Origin: Armigeres subalbatus
Lineage: Eukaryota; Arthropoda; Insecta; Diptera; Culicidae
Assembly: GCF_024139115.2 (NCBI RefSeq)
Contig: NC_085141.1
Location: 380,449,278-380,513,277 of the forward strand
DNA length: 64,000 nt
Direction of reading: 5' to 3'
Both the position numbers and the translations under genes were made by a program. Of the stretch, positions 1 through 10,718 are shown piece after piece (positions within the stretch are counted from its first letter, which is position 1; every line of letters begins with the position of its first letter). Below the pieces are notes generated by a model. That model ran no database searches. It was not told the DNA's origin and worked only from the letters and a program-made list of their open reading frames with translations.

Positions 1-147
1 CTTTGGTATAGATTAAGGAAATTTGTTAAGGAAATTTGTTATGGAACTGCAGCTGCTGGCAGAAGTATCAGTCAGTAGCCTGCCGTGGTGTAGAGAGGGA
101 ACTCTAATTGTTATTCTTTGTGAGGGGGTTCCCTTCTTCGGTTAACA
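1..147 (+). mobile_element. Copia-type LTR retrotransposon, 3' part of an LTR
   Basis: This stretch ends in AACA directly before a sequence matching the copia primer-binding site, so it reads as the right end of a 5' LTR. The same sequence recurs at 2846-2996, where 29 bp missing here (around position 45) are retained, so this copy has an internal deletion. The left end is cut by the window edge. No gag or pol frame follows, so the element is a remnant. Confidence 0.6.
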
Positions 148-162
148 GGTTATGGGCCCAGG
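148..162 (+). other. Copia-type primer-binding site
   Basis: GGTTATGGGCCCAGG lies immediately after the LTR end. Drosophila copia primes reverse transcription from an internal fragment of initiator tRNA-Met using nearly this sequence. The position and match identify the LTR as Ty1/copia superfamily. Confidence 0.6.
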
Positions 163-1464
163 AACGATTCCCGTTCTCCATCTTAGTGGGATGTTATGGC
201 CGTCGACGTTATCGCAGTGGGATCATGGATCGGCCGCATAAGTCGCGTGGCGCAGTGGGATCATGGATCAGCCACGTAAGTCTTGGGTAGTGGCGGACGG
301 CATTCATCAGGAAGTTGGAACGTTCGGTAGGATGCTGGCTGGTCAGCGTCCAGGAGGAGCGTCGTAACATTCAGGAGCTGGTCAACAGAGGGTGCTGTGC
401 AAACGTCGGATAGAGGCCATTTGTACGGGCAACGGATTGGGCCAGGAGGAATTGTTCGGCGAGAAGGAGCTCTGGACGGGAGGCTCAGTGTTAGAAGGAG
501 CCAGGAGAGTTGCGAGGCGTGCACACTAAGGAGGAGTGTTGGAATATCAGGTAGTGTGCGACGCTTCGCTGTAGATCGAAGATGGATAAGAAGCGGGCGC
601 CGGTTAGTTGTAGTTGCTCTTTGGTATAGATTAAGGAACAGGGGGGAAGACACTTTAATCATTTCTCGAATCACTGAAAAGATTTTAAAAAAATCAAAAA
701 GATTCAGAATGATTCGGCGGGATGAAACTTTTTTATCAATTTTTGTCTCGCCTTGATGTTTTTTTTTCAGTGCGGCGAGATTTTGTTATAAAAAACAAAA
801 TAAACAAAACCAAGCTGCTGCTCTCGGCGCAGCCCCGGAAGTCTCGACTCTTCTGGAGGCGTTCTCAAATCCGTCGGTGTTCTGGCAGATTCGGTGATAT
901 TTTCGCAGATCCGGTGATACGTATGGTGCCTATAGACATCTAGAGCTCTTGCATGAGGGAGCTTATCAGCGCGGCTGGCAAAACCAAAAGTGCTCATGGT
1001 AAGTGTTGGTGGAAATAGATTAAATTTTAATCAATGTTTCATATCGATTTTTTTTTTCTACAATCGATTTCAACGCTCTTTCGCGATTTATGACCATCCT
1101 GAAAGTGGATACCGCCCTAAGCAAAGGATGCCACGAATGGATTTCCTTGCCTTGCTAGTCAGCAAGTAGCGGTCAATAGTGATCAAATGGCATGGTCATC
1201 AGCTATCCGTTGGATAACCTGGTCAGAGTCACGAAACACCGGTCGAACCAGATTAACACGGGGTCTGCTACAGTGTCTTGCGTCCCATCACGAAACATGA
1301 ATGTGTATGTGTCTTTATGAGTCGATGATACTTTCGGACCTAGCAGCCTTCGGCATGCTCTCTCTTTGTAGTTTAGTATCTTTGTGTAGCAATAAACGAA
1401 GGAAGCCCCTAAGGGATTCCGTATATAATATACTCTTTCCCAACGGAATCCTTCAGCGAATTAC
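163..1464. other. Copia leader remnant and unannotated sequence
   Basis: No convincing gene. A block beginning CTTTGGTATAGATTAAGG occurs both at the window start and at about 621-638, so part of this stretch is probably a rearranged LTR or leader. The open frames here overlap on opposite strands and show no recognisable domain. Confidence 0.4.
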
Positions 1465-1806
1465 AATAGGTTGTTTAGGGGTATATATGTTTTTACATAT
1501 TCTGAATCTGCATAAAAAACTGAGCCTAACCCCAATTTTTCAGAATTTTTGGAGCCCCGGAACTATTTTTAATTTCCATTTTAAATTTATATGGGACTAA
1601 AAATTTGTTCTTATGCTGCATGGGCCAAATGTCATTCTATGAATGTTAGTGTCATTCTATCGATTAAAATCGCTTATTGTTTGCTGTATAAAAATGTAAA
1701 TAAAAGGTTTACAAACAAAATAAAAATATGTCGGAGATCAGAAAAGCATGCTCTTTATATTAAACTGCAAAAAACTCGATATTTTTCTGAGCTAAACAAC
1801 CCAATT
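1465..1806 (+). mobile_element. MITE family A, copy 1
   Basis: About 335 bp with inverted ends GGGTTGTTTAG/CTAAACAACCC. The right end is flanked by AATT; the left end is mutated (AATAGG instead of AATTGGG). It is nearly identical to copies at 2284, 26144, 28937 and 31835. Short open frames through it recur with every copy and are not genes. Confidence 0.85.
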
Positions 1807-2067
1807 CAAATAAGATCCTCAAAAAAATCTTTAAGTGATCCTCTGGTGTATCCCAATGAAATCCAGCAATTTCCTATATAAACCCATAGCTATGGAATAC
1901 TTTATGGATTCCCAGTGAAATCCCCCATCGTTTTCCAATTGATTCCAACAAATCCCAATGTAATCTTTCAGGTAAAGCTGATAAAGTCGTCCAGTATCCA
2001 GGAGACCAGGAATTCCCAATGTAATTTTCCAGCGATTGTCAATGGAATCCTTCAGCTTTCCCCAATA
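1807..2067. repeat. Degenerate repetitive spacer
   Basis: Sequence rich in phrases like CCAATGAAATCC and CCAATGTAATC, a degenerate short-period repeat. No gene seen. Confidence 0.35.
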
Positions 2068-2674
2068 CAGTAGCCGTTCGATAACTGCAAAATGTTTACT
2101 CTTGCAGTTAACGAATGCCGTTCGATAACTGCAACGCATTCTAGACGTCAAACGGTTGTCAATCGACGTCAGATGCAATAAAAGTGCATCTAAATGTGCA
2201 TCCCAATGCATCTGTCATTGAGTCTGACATCAGTATGAAGTTTAGCGGTCCGATAACTGCAAAACTGTTGCAACTATCGAATTGGGTTGTTTAGGGGTAT
2301 ATATGTTTTTACATATTCTGAATCTGCATAAAAAACTGAGCCTAACCCCAATTTTTCAGAATTTTTGGAGCCCCGGAACTATTTTTAATTTCCATTTTAA
2401 ATTTATATGGGACTAAAAATTTGTTCTTATGCTGCATGGGCCAAATGTCATTCTATGAATGTTAGTGTCATTCTATCGATTAAAATGGCTTATTGTTTGC
2501 TGTATAAAAATGTAAATAAAAGGTTTACAAACAAAATAAAAATATGTCGGAGATCAGAAAAGCATGCTCTTTATATTAAACTGCAAAAAACTCGATATTT
2601 TTCTGAGCTAAACAACCCAATTGCAGTTAAAAAGCATTGCAGTTAAATGACTTGCAGTTATCGAACGTCTACTG
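2068..2674 (+). mobile_element. TA-flanked MITE (CAGTAG ends) containing a nested MITE
   Basis: The left end CAGTAGCCGTTCGATAACTG and the inverted right end CAGTAGACGTTCGATAACTG are near-identical and both are flanked by TA, the target of Tc1/mariner/pogo transposases. The motif TTCGATAACTGCAA is repeated inside. MITE A copy 2 with its AATT flanks interrupts it, so the host element is about 268 bp. Confidence 0.75.
2284..2618 (+). mobile_element. MITE family A, copy 2 (intact)
   Basis: 335 bp with ends GGGTTGTTTAG and CTAAACAACCC, flanked by AATT at 2280-2283 and 2619-2622. It lies inside the CAGTAG-type MITE and is therefore the younger of the two. It has no coding capacity for a transposase. 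Confidence 0.9.
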
Positions 2675-2845
2675 TATAATCTTTCAGTGTTTCGCCAAAG
2701 GAACCCTCCAGAGTTTCTCAATGAAATCATGCAGCAATGAATTCTCGCTTAACTTTTCAAAAGGTCCTAAGTAACATTTTTTTCATGAATTAATTTGAAT
2801 AGTACATTCGCCTGCTTTTATGGTAGTTACAGGGGCACACAAGGA

Positions 2846-2996
2846 AGGAAATTTGTTATGGATTATTGTATATACCTATTGTTGAATAAAGAGAACTGCA
2901 GCTGCTGGCAGAAGTATCAGTCAGTAGCCTGCCGTGGTGTAGAGAGGGAATTCTAGTTGTTATTCTTTGTGAGAGGGTTTCCTTCTCTGGTCAACA
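2846..2996 (+). mobile_element. Copia-type LTR fragment
   Basis: Collinear with 1-147 and ends in the same TCAACA, but carries an extra TTATTGTATATACCTATTG-containing segment. No PBS follows; MITE B sequence follows instead. It is either a solo-LTR piece or part of the 3' LTR of the element at the left edge. Confidence 0.55.
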
Positions 2997-3051
2997 CTTG
3001 ACACTTTACCGGTCGCTACTAAACGCGCTATGCTATAACAGTAGCGCCACA
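2997..3051 (+). mobile_element. MITE family B fragment
   Basis: Matches the internal part of the family B elements at 31357 and 40634 (CTTGACACTTTACCGGTCGC and the following CTACTAAACGCG). The match breaks at ACAGAGAAC, where other sequence begins. Confidence 0.55.
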
Positions 3052-3217
3052 GAGAACAGACATGGAGGCTCATATAAAATTTTGTTGAAGACGTGTGTAA
3101 AGCTCCCCAGCGCCTCCAACGCAGACTGCCCGACATACAAGCTCATTCTCACCTAGCGATGGCGTTGGTTTACACTGCGTAAACAAGGTGATACTGCCAT
3201 CTAGTGACAATTCAGAC

Positions 3218-3353
3218 CAGTGGCGTAGCCACGGGGGTGGTTTTGGGTATAAAACCCCCCCCAAAGACAACATTTTTGGAAGAAATTTTTTTTTTGCGGA
3301 GAAAAAATGTTCAGAAAACCCCCCCCCAGACCAATTTTCTGGCTACGCCACTG
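3218..3353 (+). mobile_element. hAT-type MITE with perfect 8-bp target duplication
   Basis: 136 bp with inverted ends CAGTGGCGTAGCCA and TGGCTACGCCACTG, flanked on both sides by ATTCAGAC (3210-3217 and 3354-3361). An 8-bp duplication and CAGTGGCGTAGCC ends are typical of hAT-derived MITEs. The interior holds C-runs and A-runs and no coding sequence. Confidence 0.9.
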
Positions 3354-3890
3354 ATTCAGACTGAACACTAGCCACCACTAGCGCTAAAAAGTAAAATACG
3401 GCAATATTTTCACCAACATTATTAGCACACTAGCACCATTGACGAATACATAGACCTCAATGTCCGGTACAAACTGATTGTAATTTCGGGCACCATGTCT
3501 TCTTCTTTATTTTACGAAAAATACCCCTCGGGAGTGACGAATTACATTTAATTTCGCGACAGTTGACTTACCCCTCTCGATGGTCTGACATTTTGTTGCT
3601 GTCAAAAATCGGCAATGCGAGGTGTCAAACTCTTTGTTTACTTTAGTAATTGAATTGTGGTCTTACGTCTTGCGACTAATTAAAGTTTGTAAAATATTTA
3701 TTTAGTTAAATAGTGAATAAGTTATATCACGATTTATGAGGCGCGTCCGATTGAAAGGCGATACGGGTCGTGCGAAGGATAGGTAACCTAAAATCGCTTC
3801 TAAATGGGATTTCCAAGCGAGTTTTCGTCAAGGCCACGACCGGCTCGATACATCTACCATCTGCGGCTGCTGCGGGTGGAGCATACAACC

Positions 3891-4103
3891 TACACACTTA
3901 AAATAAATCGCCGACTTCGGTAAAATTTTACCGAAATCTCAACCGCTGAACTGTTCGGTAAATTATTTTACTGATTTTCGGTGATTTTGACAGTTGAGCA
4001 ATGGAAAAAATTACAAAAAATCTGTAAATTAATTTACCGAACAGTTCAGCGGTTGAGATTTCGGTAAAATTTACCGAATACTGTAAAATGAGCTAAGTGT
4101 GTA
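3891..4103 (+). mobile_element. Foldback MITE with TACACACTTA ends
   Basis: 213 bp. The ends are TACACACTTA and TAAGTGTGTA, and the interior is itself palindromic: TTCGGTAAAATTTTACCGAA and the segment around AACCGCTGAACTGTTCGG recur inverted on the other side. A degraded relative with TTAAGTGTGTAG lies at about 34790-34960 in GM130 intron 2. Confidence 0.8.
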
Positions 4104-6076
4104 CAGTGGATGTCCAGCATGTTACAGTAGCTGCTGTAGTAAATAGAATCTTTGGCTTTGCATCGGACAGTTTGGCGTTGCAGCAGCACCCCGTTATTCA
4201 TCCAGGTGAAAGCTCACATAAACTGTTGAGCCGCGAATGAATTGCTCACTTTTAAACCAACGGCGCAGTCTGGACCGATTCTTCGATGTAAAAAAAACAA
4301 GAGCAGTTAGCCTGCCTCGCCTTATGGGAATGAGACTGCAGTTATGTGCTGCAGTGCTAAACTCCCGGAAATAAACCGAAAAAAGCGACTGACATATCTT
4401 GATTTAGTAGGCTATGGTATGCCCGGAATCTACGTTGACGATGCGTATTCTAGCGAAATTTATCGGAAACATTATTTCAAAACCGTTTGGCAAAGACATC
4501 TCTCGGCATAGTAGGTACGCAGGTACGGTAATGCTGTTGATTAATATTATTTATATGAAATTTATACTTCAGAAACTAGTACATGACCGGTAGCGCAAAC
4601 TCTGTTGAGAACCGGGCGAGCATGCGAAAAATAAATGGGAACAGTGACATCTGGATCGCAAGAGTAAGCCATCAGGTGAGTAGTTTTCCGAAATAGTTTA
4701 TTGCGGTTCCAGTTGAAAATCGTTATGAGCTCACGCGACAATTAAAATTTCTCTCATTTACGGATGTCGCAATTGCCTCCCGAATAGTACGTATATAAAC
4801 GCACGGCTATGGCATAAATTCGAACTACTGGGAAATGGAAGAAAACTCGATTCGTTGGTTCAGCTCACTTCGATTTTCAATCGTATTTATTATGTCTTCC
4901 GGTTCCTGATATATTTACGGTTTTATTACAAACTGATTATTCTGAACTTGTAATATGATTTGTAAAGCGTTTATTTTTCATAAATACGTTGGGTTTAGTT
5001 ATTCGAGTTTGACGTGGTTTAATTTTGTTTAAACTTGATTGTTTTTATTGATCTCGATTCAGTTTAGTTCAAAGAGTGAATTGGTAAATTATTTTCAATT
5101 CAAGTAATTACAGACTTTCGGTCAATTCACATGAACCATCTTACCCTGGTTACCCGCAATTTGAAAATTCCCACCTTGCGGCTTAGTGCTCATTACGACT
5201 CCTGCAGTTATAACTGCGGGATTTTAAATCAAGTTACCTTTTATGTTTTCGCATTATGACTAACACTAGCATTGTGACTGAATATTCTTATGGGAAGTCG
5301 AAACCGAAGTGGGAGGAAAAGAAACACGATCGGACGGACAGACATGTTCAGTTCGTCGAGCTGAGTCGATTGGTATATAACACTATGGGTCTACGAGCCT
5401 TCTAAACAAAAGTTCGTTCTCGGAGTGAAATGATAGCCTTTCGGTACAACTTTGTTGTACGAGAAAGACAAAAACACAGCTTAATGTCTTCTAGGTATTT
5501 CAAAGGGAAACATTTTGGGATCCCCAAGAGCATCGTTTTAGAATCAAAAGGGAATTCCTTTTGGCATACTTAACCTTTTCAGAACGCCCGCCCATTTTTG
5601 TAACACGAGCACGCGTGCGTTGTATTCACTACACTTTTTGCATTTATTATGGTTATCATCTCTCAAAGCTAAGGAAATAGACGCTTACAATCTTCAATAA
5701 ACTTGTTCAGAACATCCAGACCTTTAACCTAAAATGCAGTATACACACTTAAAAGTTGGGAATTAATCCGTTTGGCAGCGCTAGCATATGCGCGATAATT
5801 TAATGTGGTGGATATTTTAAGACCTATTATATAACACATAGGCAGCTTTGCCGTAGAATGTGGTCCTTCCATGATTTCCAAACGCTAGCGATCCTCGCGG
5901 TGGAAGGCAAGCTTCACTGAACAACGCGTATTTATAAGACAGAGCAGCATCGCATGCTTTGTTGTCTCTTTCTTTTGCCTTGGATATATGGGAGTGCCGC
6001 CCGTCAATTGTTGATATGTACACAAAGAGCTTACTTTGAAAATAGCAGTTTGTTCTATGATGCCTATCTGTTTTGT
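4104..6076. other. Intergenic sequence, no gene recognised
   Basis: No convincing coding sequence. A badly decayed minus-strand SINE lies at about 5150-5300. A repeat ending in TATATAACACTATGGGTCT lies at about 5335-5480; it recurs inverted near 50520-50620. Confidence 0.4.
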
Positions 6077-7063
6077 GCCTTTTATTTATTTTCAGACTAA
6101 GGCCGGAGTGGCCTGTGCAGTGCATAAAAGTCTTCTCCATTCAGCTCGGTCCGCAAGTCGTCCTCCACTTGATCGATCCACCTTGCTCGGTGTGCACCTC
6201 GCCTTCTTGTTCCCGTCGGATCGTTGTCGAGAACCATTTCTACCCGATTGCTGTCCGACATTCTGGCTACGTGCCCGGCCCACTGCAGTCTTCCGATTTT
6301 CGCGGTGTGAACGATGGATGGTTCTCCCAACAGCTGATGCAACTCGTGGTTCATTCGCCTCCTCCACGTACCGTCCGCCATCTGCACCCCACCATAGATG
6401 GTACGCAGCACTTTCCTTTCGAAAACTCCTAGTGCGCGTTGGTCCTCCACGAGCATCGTCCAGGTCTCGTGTCCTTGGAGAACTAGCGGTATAATAAGCG
6501 TTTTATAGATAGTCAGTTTGGTACGGCGGCGAACTCTATTTGATCGGTTACGATTTCCTGCTATGATGCGTCTCCGAATTTCTTTGCTGGTATCGTTATC
6601 GGAGGTCACCTGTGAGCGCATGTACACGAATTCTTCAACCACCTCGATTTCGTCACCACCGATACAATCCGTTTAGCTTCCCTTTTCAATCTGATGTAGG
6701 CTTCCTCCATCTTCTCAAAGTTACGTGTCGTCGGCGAAACCAAATAGCTGGACAGACTTCGTGAAAATCGTACCACTCGTGTCGATCCTTGACCTTCGTA
6801 TTACCCCCTCTAAAGCGAATAGCAGACACGAAAGACCATCACCTTGCCGTAATCCTTTGCACGTTTCAAATGGACTCGAGAATGCCCCTGAAACGCACAT
6901 CACCCGATCCATCGTCGTCTTGACCAACCGTATCAGTTTATCCGGAAATTCGTTTCGTGCATTAGCTGCCATAGCTGGTCCCGATCGATTGTATCATATG
7001 CGGCGTTGAAGTCGATAAATAGATTATGTGTGGGCACGTTGTATTTGCGGCATTTTTGCCTAT
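6077..7063 (-). mobile_element. RTE-clade LINE copy B, 5'-truncated and internally deleted
   Basis: The minus strand encodes the C-terminal region of an RTE reverse transcriptase: EFVYMRSQVTSDNDTSKEIR, RRRTKLTIYKTLI, ending in TPALV, with a short A/T-rich tail at 6077-6092. The RT palm part (KGLRQGDGLSCLLF, FGFADD) is present near 6721-6972. About 80 bp around 6665 are missing compared with copy A, and the copy stops at about 7063 where copy A continues upstream. It abuts the 3' end of the LINE at 7064 and is dead. Confidence 0.85.
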
Positions 7064-7503
7064 AGGATTTATAAAGTTATTACTTTACTTATGGGTCCTG
7101 TACACCTCCAGTGTTGCAAAGGGCCGACTTGAATTTCCATCTTGAGCGATTTAACCCGTTTCGGTCTGACCTACAAATCAAAATTTAAATAACCCGTGTG
7201 GGCTCATTTTTCGTCCGATTGCCATGAAATTTTCAGGGAAGAAGCGTCATCATGTCTGGGGGGGGGTCCTGGGTCTGGTGCAGTCAAAAACGGGTCATGT
7301 TTTTTTAAAACCATTGATAAATGAACAAAAGAGCCCAGATTGTTGATGCAAACGTGGTCAATCATCATTGACCAGCACCAGAAGTAAGTTTTGATACAAT
7401 TGGATCACCAGGACATGGTTTCGGATGTTCCGGGAACCTGGTTCCCTGGGGTAGTGGACACTTTTCAAGTGGTGTAAAAACCAGTCTTTTTATTTATTTA
7501 TTA

Positions 7504-9294
7504 TCAGACTAAGACCGGAGTGGCCTGTGCTGCACATAAAAGTCTTCTCCATTCAGCTCGGTCCATGGCTGCACTTCGCCAACCACGCAGTCTGCGGAGG
7601 GTCCGCAAATCGTCCTCCACCTGATCGATCCACCTTGCCCGCTGTGCACCTCGCCTTCTTGTTCCCGTCGGATCGTTGTCGAGAACCATTTTCACCGGAT
7701 TACTGTCCGACATTCTGGCTACGTGCCCGGCCCACCGCAGTCTTCCGATTTTTGCGGTGTGAACGATGGATGGTTTTCCCAACAGCTGATGCAACTCGTG
7801 GTTCATTCGCCTCCTCCACGTACCGTCCGCCATCTGCACCCCACCATAGATGGTACGCAACACTTTCCTTTCAAAAACTCCCAGTGCGCGTTGGTCCTCC
7901 ACGAGCATCGTCCAGATCTCGTGTCCGTAGAGAACTACCGGTCTTATAAGCGTTTTGTAGATAGTCAGTTTGGTACGGCGACGAACTCTATTCGATCGGA
8001 GCGTCTTACGGAGTCCAAAGTACGTACGATTTCCAGCCACTATGCGCCTCCGAATTTCTCTGCTGGTATCGTTATCGGCGGTCACCAGTGAGCCCAAGTA
8101 CACGAATTCTTCAACCACCTCGATTTCGTCACCACCGATAGAAACTCGTGGTGGGTGGCTTACATTGACCTCTCTTGAGCCTCTTCCTATCATGTACTTC
8201 GTCTTCGACGTGTTGATGACTAGTCCAATCCGTTTAGCTTCGCTTTTCAGTTATTTTTCAGTCTGATGTAGGCTTCCTCTATCCTCTCAAAGTTACGTGC
8301 CATGATATCAATGTCGTCGGCGAAAACAAATAACTGGACGGACTTCGTGAAAATCGTACCACTTGTGTCAATCCCTGCTCTTCGTATTACCCCTTCCAAA
8401 GCGATGTTGAATAGCAGACACGAAAGACCATCACCTTGCCGTAACCCTCTACGCGTTTCGAAGGGACTCGAGAATGCCCCTGAAACTCGAACTACGCACA
8501 TCACCCGATCCATCGTCGCCTTGATCAACCGTATCAGTTTATCCGGAAATCCGTTTTCGTGCATAAGCTGCCATAGCTGGTCCCGATCGATTGTATCATA
8601 TGCAGCTTTGAAGTCGATAAATAGATGATGTGTGGGCACGTTGTATTCGCGGAATTTCTGCCATACCTGACGTATGGCGAACACCTGGTCTGTGGTAGAG
8701 CGTTCACCCATCAATCCCGCCTGGTACTGCCCCACGAACTCTTTTGTGCCTCACCACCGTGTTTAAACAGCTCTCCTGGTAGTTGGTCAACTCCAGGGGC
8801 TTTGTTGTTTTTCAGCCGGCCGATCTCCTCCTGGATTTCCTGGAGATTCGGAGCCGGAAGTCGCATGTCCTGCGCGCGTGCTCCTAGGTTCATTACCATA
8901 CCGCCACCGTTGTCTGCCATATCGCCATTCAGGTGCTCTTCGTAGTGCTGTCGCCACCTTTGGATCACCTTACGCTCGTTCGTAAGAAGGTTCCCGTTTA
9001 TGTCCTTACACATATCGGGCTGTGGCACGTGGCCCTTACGTGAACGGTTCAACTTCTCATAGAACTTTCGTGCGTTATTAGCGCGGTACAGTTCCTCCGT
9101 CTCTTCACGGTCTCGATCTTCCTGCTGGCGCTTTTTCCTCCGGAAATCGAGTTTTGTCTGTTCCGCGCCCGTTTGTATCGTGCCTCGTTCGCCCTCGTGC
9201 GGTGTTGCAGCAATCTCGCCCATGCTGCATTCTTCTCCTCAACTAACTGCTCACATTCGCCGTCATACCAGTCGTTCCTCTGATCCGGAGCCAC
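7504..9294 (-). pseudogene. RTE reverse transcriptase of copy A, frameshifted
   Basis: Three frames read in turn. 9294-9150 begins RNDWYDGECEQLVEEKNAAW. 9223-8711 holds ARKFYEKLNRSRKGHVPQPD and the RT entry motif NKAPGVDQLPGELFKHG. 8735-8247 holds HHLFIDFKAAYDTIDR, RRGLRQGDGLSCLLFNIALE and the catalytic FADD. 8193-7504 is the C-terminal region, with EFVYLGSLVTADNDTSREIR, VVLYGHEIWTM and RRLRGWRSAAMDRAEWRRLL. The breaks between frames and the lost segment near 8735 make it a pseudogene. Confidence 0.85.
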
Positions 9295-9665
9295 CGTGCC
9301 TAGTGCAGCGGTTGCGGTGCTTCCAATGGCGGATCGAATATCTCTTCAGCCATCTTCAAGAGATACTGCGCCTAGCTGCTCTTCCGTTGGGAGTGCCACT
9401 TCCAGCTGCTGCGCGTAGTCTTGGGCTAGTCTACCGTCTTTTAGCCGCCCAATGTTTAGCCGCGGCGGACGACTCCGACGCGTGTTGATCACCGTCGAGA
9501 GTTTTGAGCGCAGACATACTGCAACGAGGTAGTGGTTGGATTCAATATTCGCACTGCGATAAGTGCGTACGTTGGTGATGTCGGAGAAGAATTTGCGGTC
9601 GATTAGAACGTGGTCGATTTGGTTTTCTGTTACTTGATTAGGTGATTTCCATGTGGCCTTGTGGA

Positions 9666-9759
9666 AGATCCATAAAGTACGTCAATTTTTGTATGGATCG
9701 TCACGCTGCTCTGAACCCCCCCTCCCCCCTAGAGGCGTGACGTACTTTGTGGACGGCCC
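9666..9759 (-). mobile_element. 94-bp hAT-type MITE inside RTE copy A
   Basis: The ends AGATCCATAAAGTACGTCA and, inverted, GGGCCGTCCACAAAGTACGT are imperfect inverted repeats. The insertion is flanked by a perfect 8-bp duplication CTTGTGGA (9658-9665 and 9760-9767). Removing it plus one duplication restores the endonuclease frame (NIHK then TWKSPN, with one codon in the duplication). Relatives lie near 25166, 30632 and 39412. Confidence 0.85.
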
Positions 9760-10458
9760 CTTGTGGATATTCTTGCGGGGGAAGAAAGTGCTTCGGACTA
9801 CCATTCCGCGGGAGGCTGCAAAGTTTATGCATCGTTGGCCGTTGTCGTTCGATACGGTATGCAGACTATCCGGTCCGATGACCGGTCTATACATTTCCTC
9901 CCTTCCTACCTGAGCGTTCATGTCACCGATGACGATTTTGACGTCCCGCTGTGGGCATCCATCGTATGTCTGCTCCAGCTGCGCATAGAACGCTTCTTTC
10001 TCGTCGTCGGATCTCCCTTCGTGTGGGCAGTGCACGTTGATGATGCTATAGTTGAAGAAACGGCCTTTTATCCTCAGCTTGCACATCCTTGCGTTGATTG
10101 GCTGCCACCCAATCACGCGTTGGCGCATCTTTCCCAGCACTATGAAGCCGGTTCCCAGCTCGTTGGTGGTGCCACAGCTTTGGTAGAAAGTAGCCGCTCG
10201 ATGCCCGCTTTTCCACACTTTCTGTCCTGTCCAGCAGATTTCCTGCAGCGCTACGACATCGAAGTTGCGGGGATGTAATTCATCGTAGAAACTCCTGTCG
10301 CAACCTGCGAAGCCTAGCGACTTACAGTTCCATGTTCCAAGCTTCCAATCGTGATCCTTTATTCGTCGCCTAGGTCGTTGCCGATTGTATCGAGTCGTAT
10401 TATCTTCTATGTCGTTCGTAATAGTTGTTTTTAAAGGCGGCTTATTGGGCCTGCGCAA
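9682..10458 (-). pseudogene. RTE endonuclease domain of copy A
   Basis: Minus-strand open frame of 258 codons. The first half shows the AP-endonuclease fold of RTE elements: KLGTWNCKSLGF, VVALQEICWTG (metal-binding Glu), INVHCPHEGRSDDEKEAFY and VIGDMNAQVGRE (catalytic Asp/Asn). After TFFPRKNIHK it runs into a MITE (9666-9759) and stops. On the far side the coding sequence resumes with TWKSPNQVTENQIDHVLIDR. The enzyme nicked target DNA in the living element; this copy cannot be made intact. Confidence 0.85.
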
Positions 10459-10718
10459 ACCTCCTGTCTCGTTGGAGGGCCGTTGTGTCAGGGCTGTTTA
10501 GCGTCCCACATAACACCAGGACTTGGGCTTGTGCGCTTTGAGCGGCACACGGTCGCTTTGGCGGAGCCTACTTGCGGATTCATGCAGCTTTTTATAGAGG
10601 TTTAACAGGGCCCACTGTCAAACCCCACCACATCCTAGGCAGGCGCCACAACTCGCAGATGGCCTGGGGAGGGATCGTCAAGCCCTTGGACATAGTCCCT
10701 GCTGCCCAAAAACCAGTC

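Larger units (their letters stand above)
7487..10707 (-). mobile_element. Full-length RTE-clade LINE copy A, JAM1-like
   Basis: 3,221 bp on the minus strand, flanked by a perfect 11-bp duplication AAAAACCAGTC (7476-7486 and 10708-10718). It has a 5' leader, an apurinic endonuclease, reverse transcriptase, a C-terminal region and a short TAAA-type 3' tail, matching the usual length and order of the RTE clade. The frame is broken by several frameshifts, about 70 residues of RT are deleted near 8735 (compare the jump from LFKHGGEA to GQYQAG), and a MITE sits in the endonuclease. It was probably full length when it inserted and is now inactive. Confidence 0.88.

Noticed and set aside
1591..2646. 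A recurring frame starting MGLKICSYAAWAKCHSMNVS in several places
   Set aside because: It is the translation of MITE family A and appears wherever that 335-bp repeat lies. No coding constraint or transposase motif.
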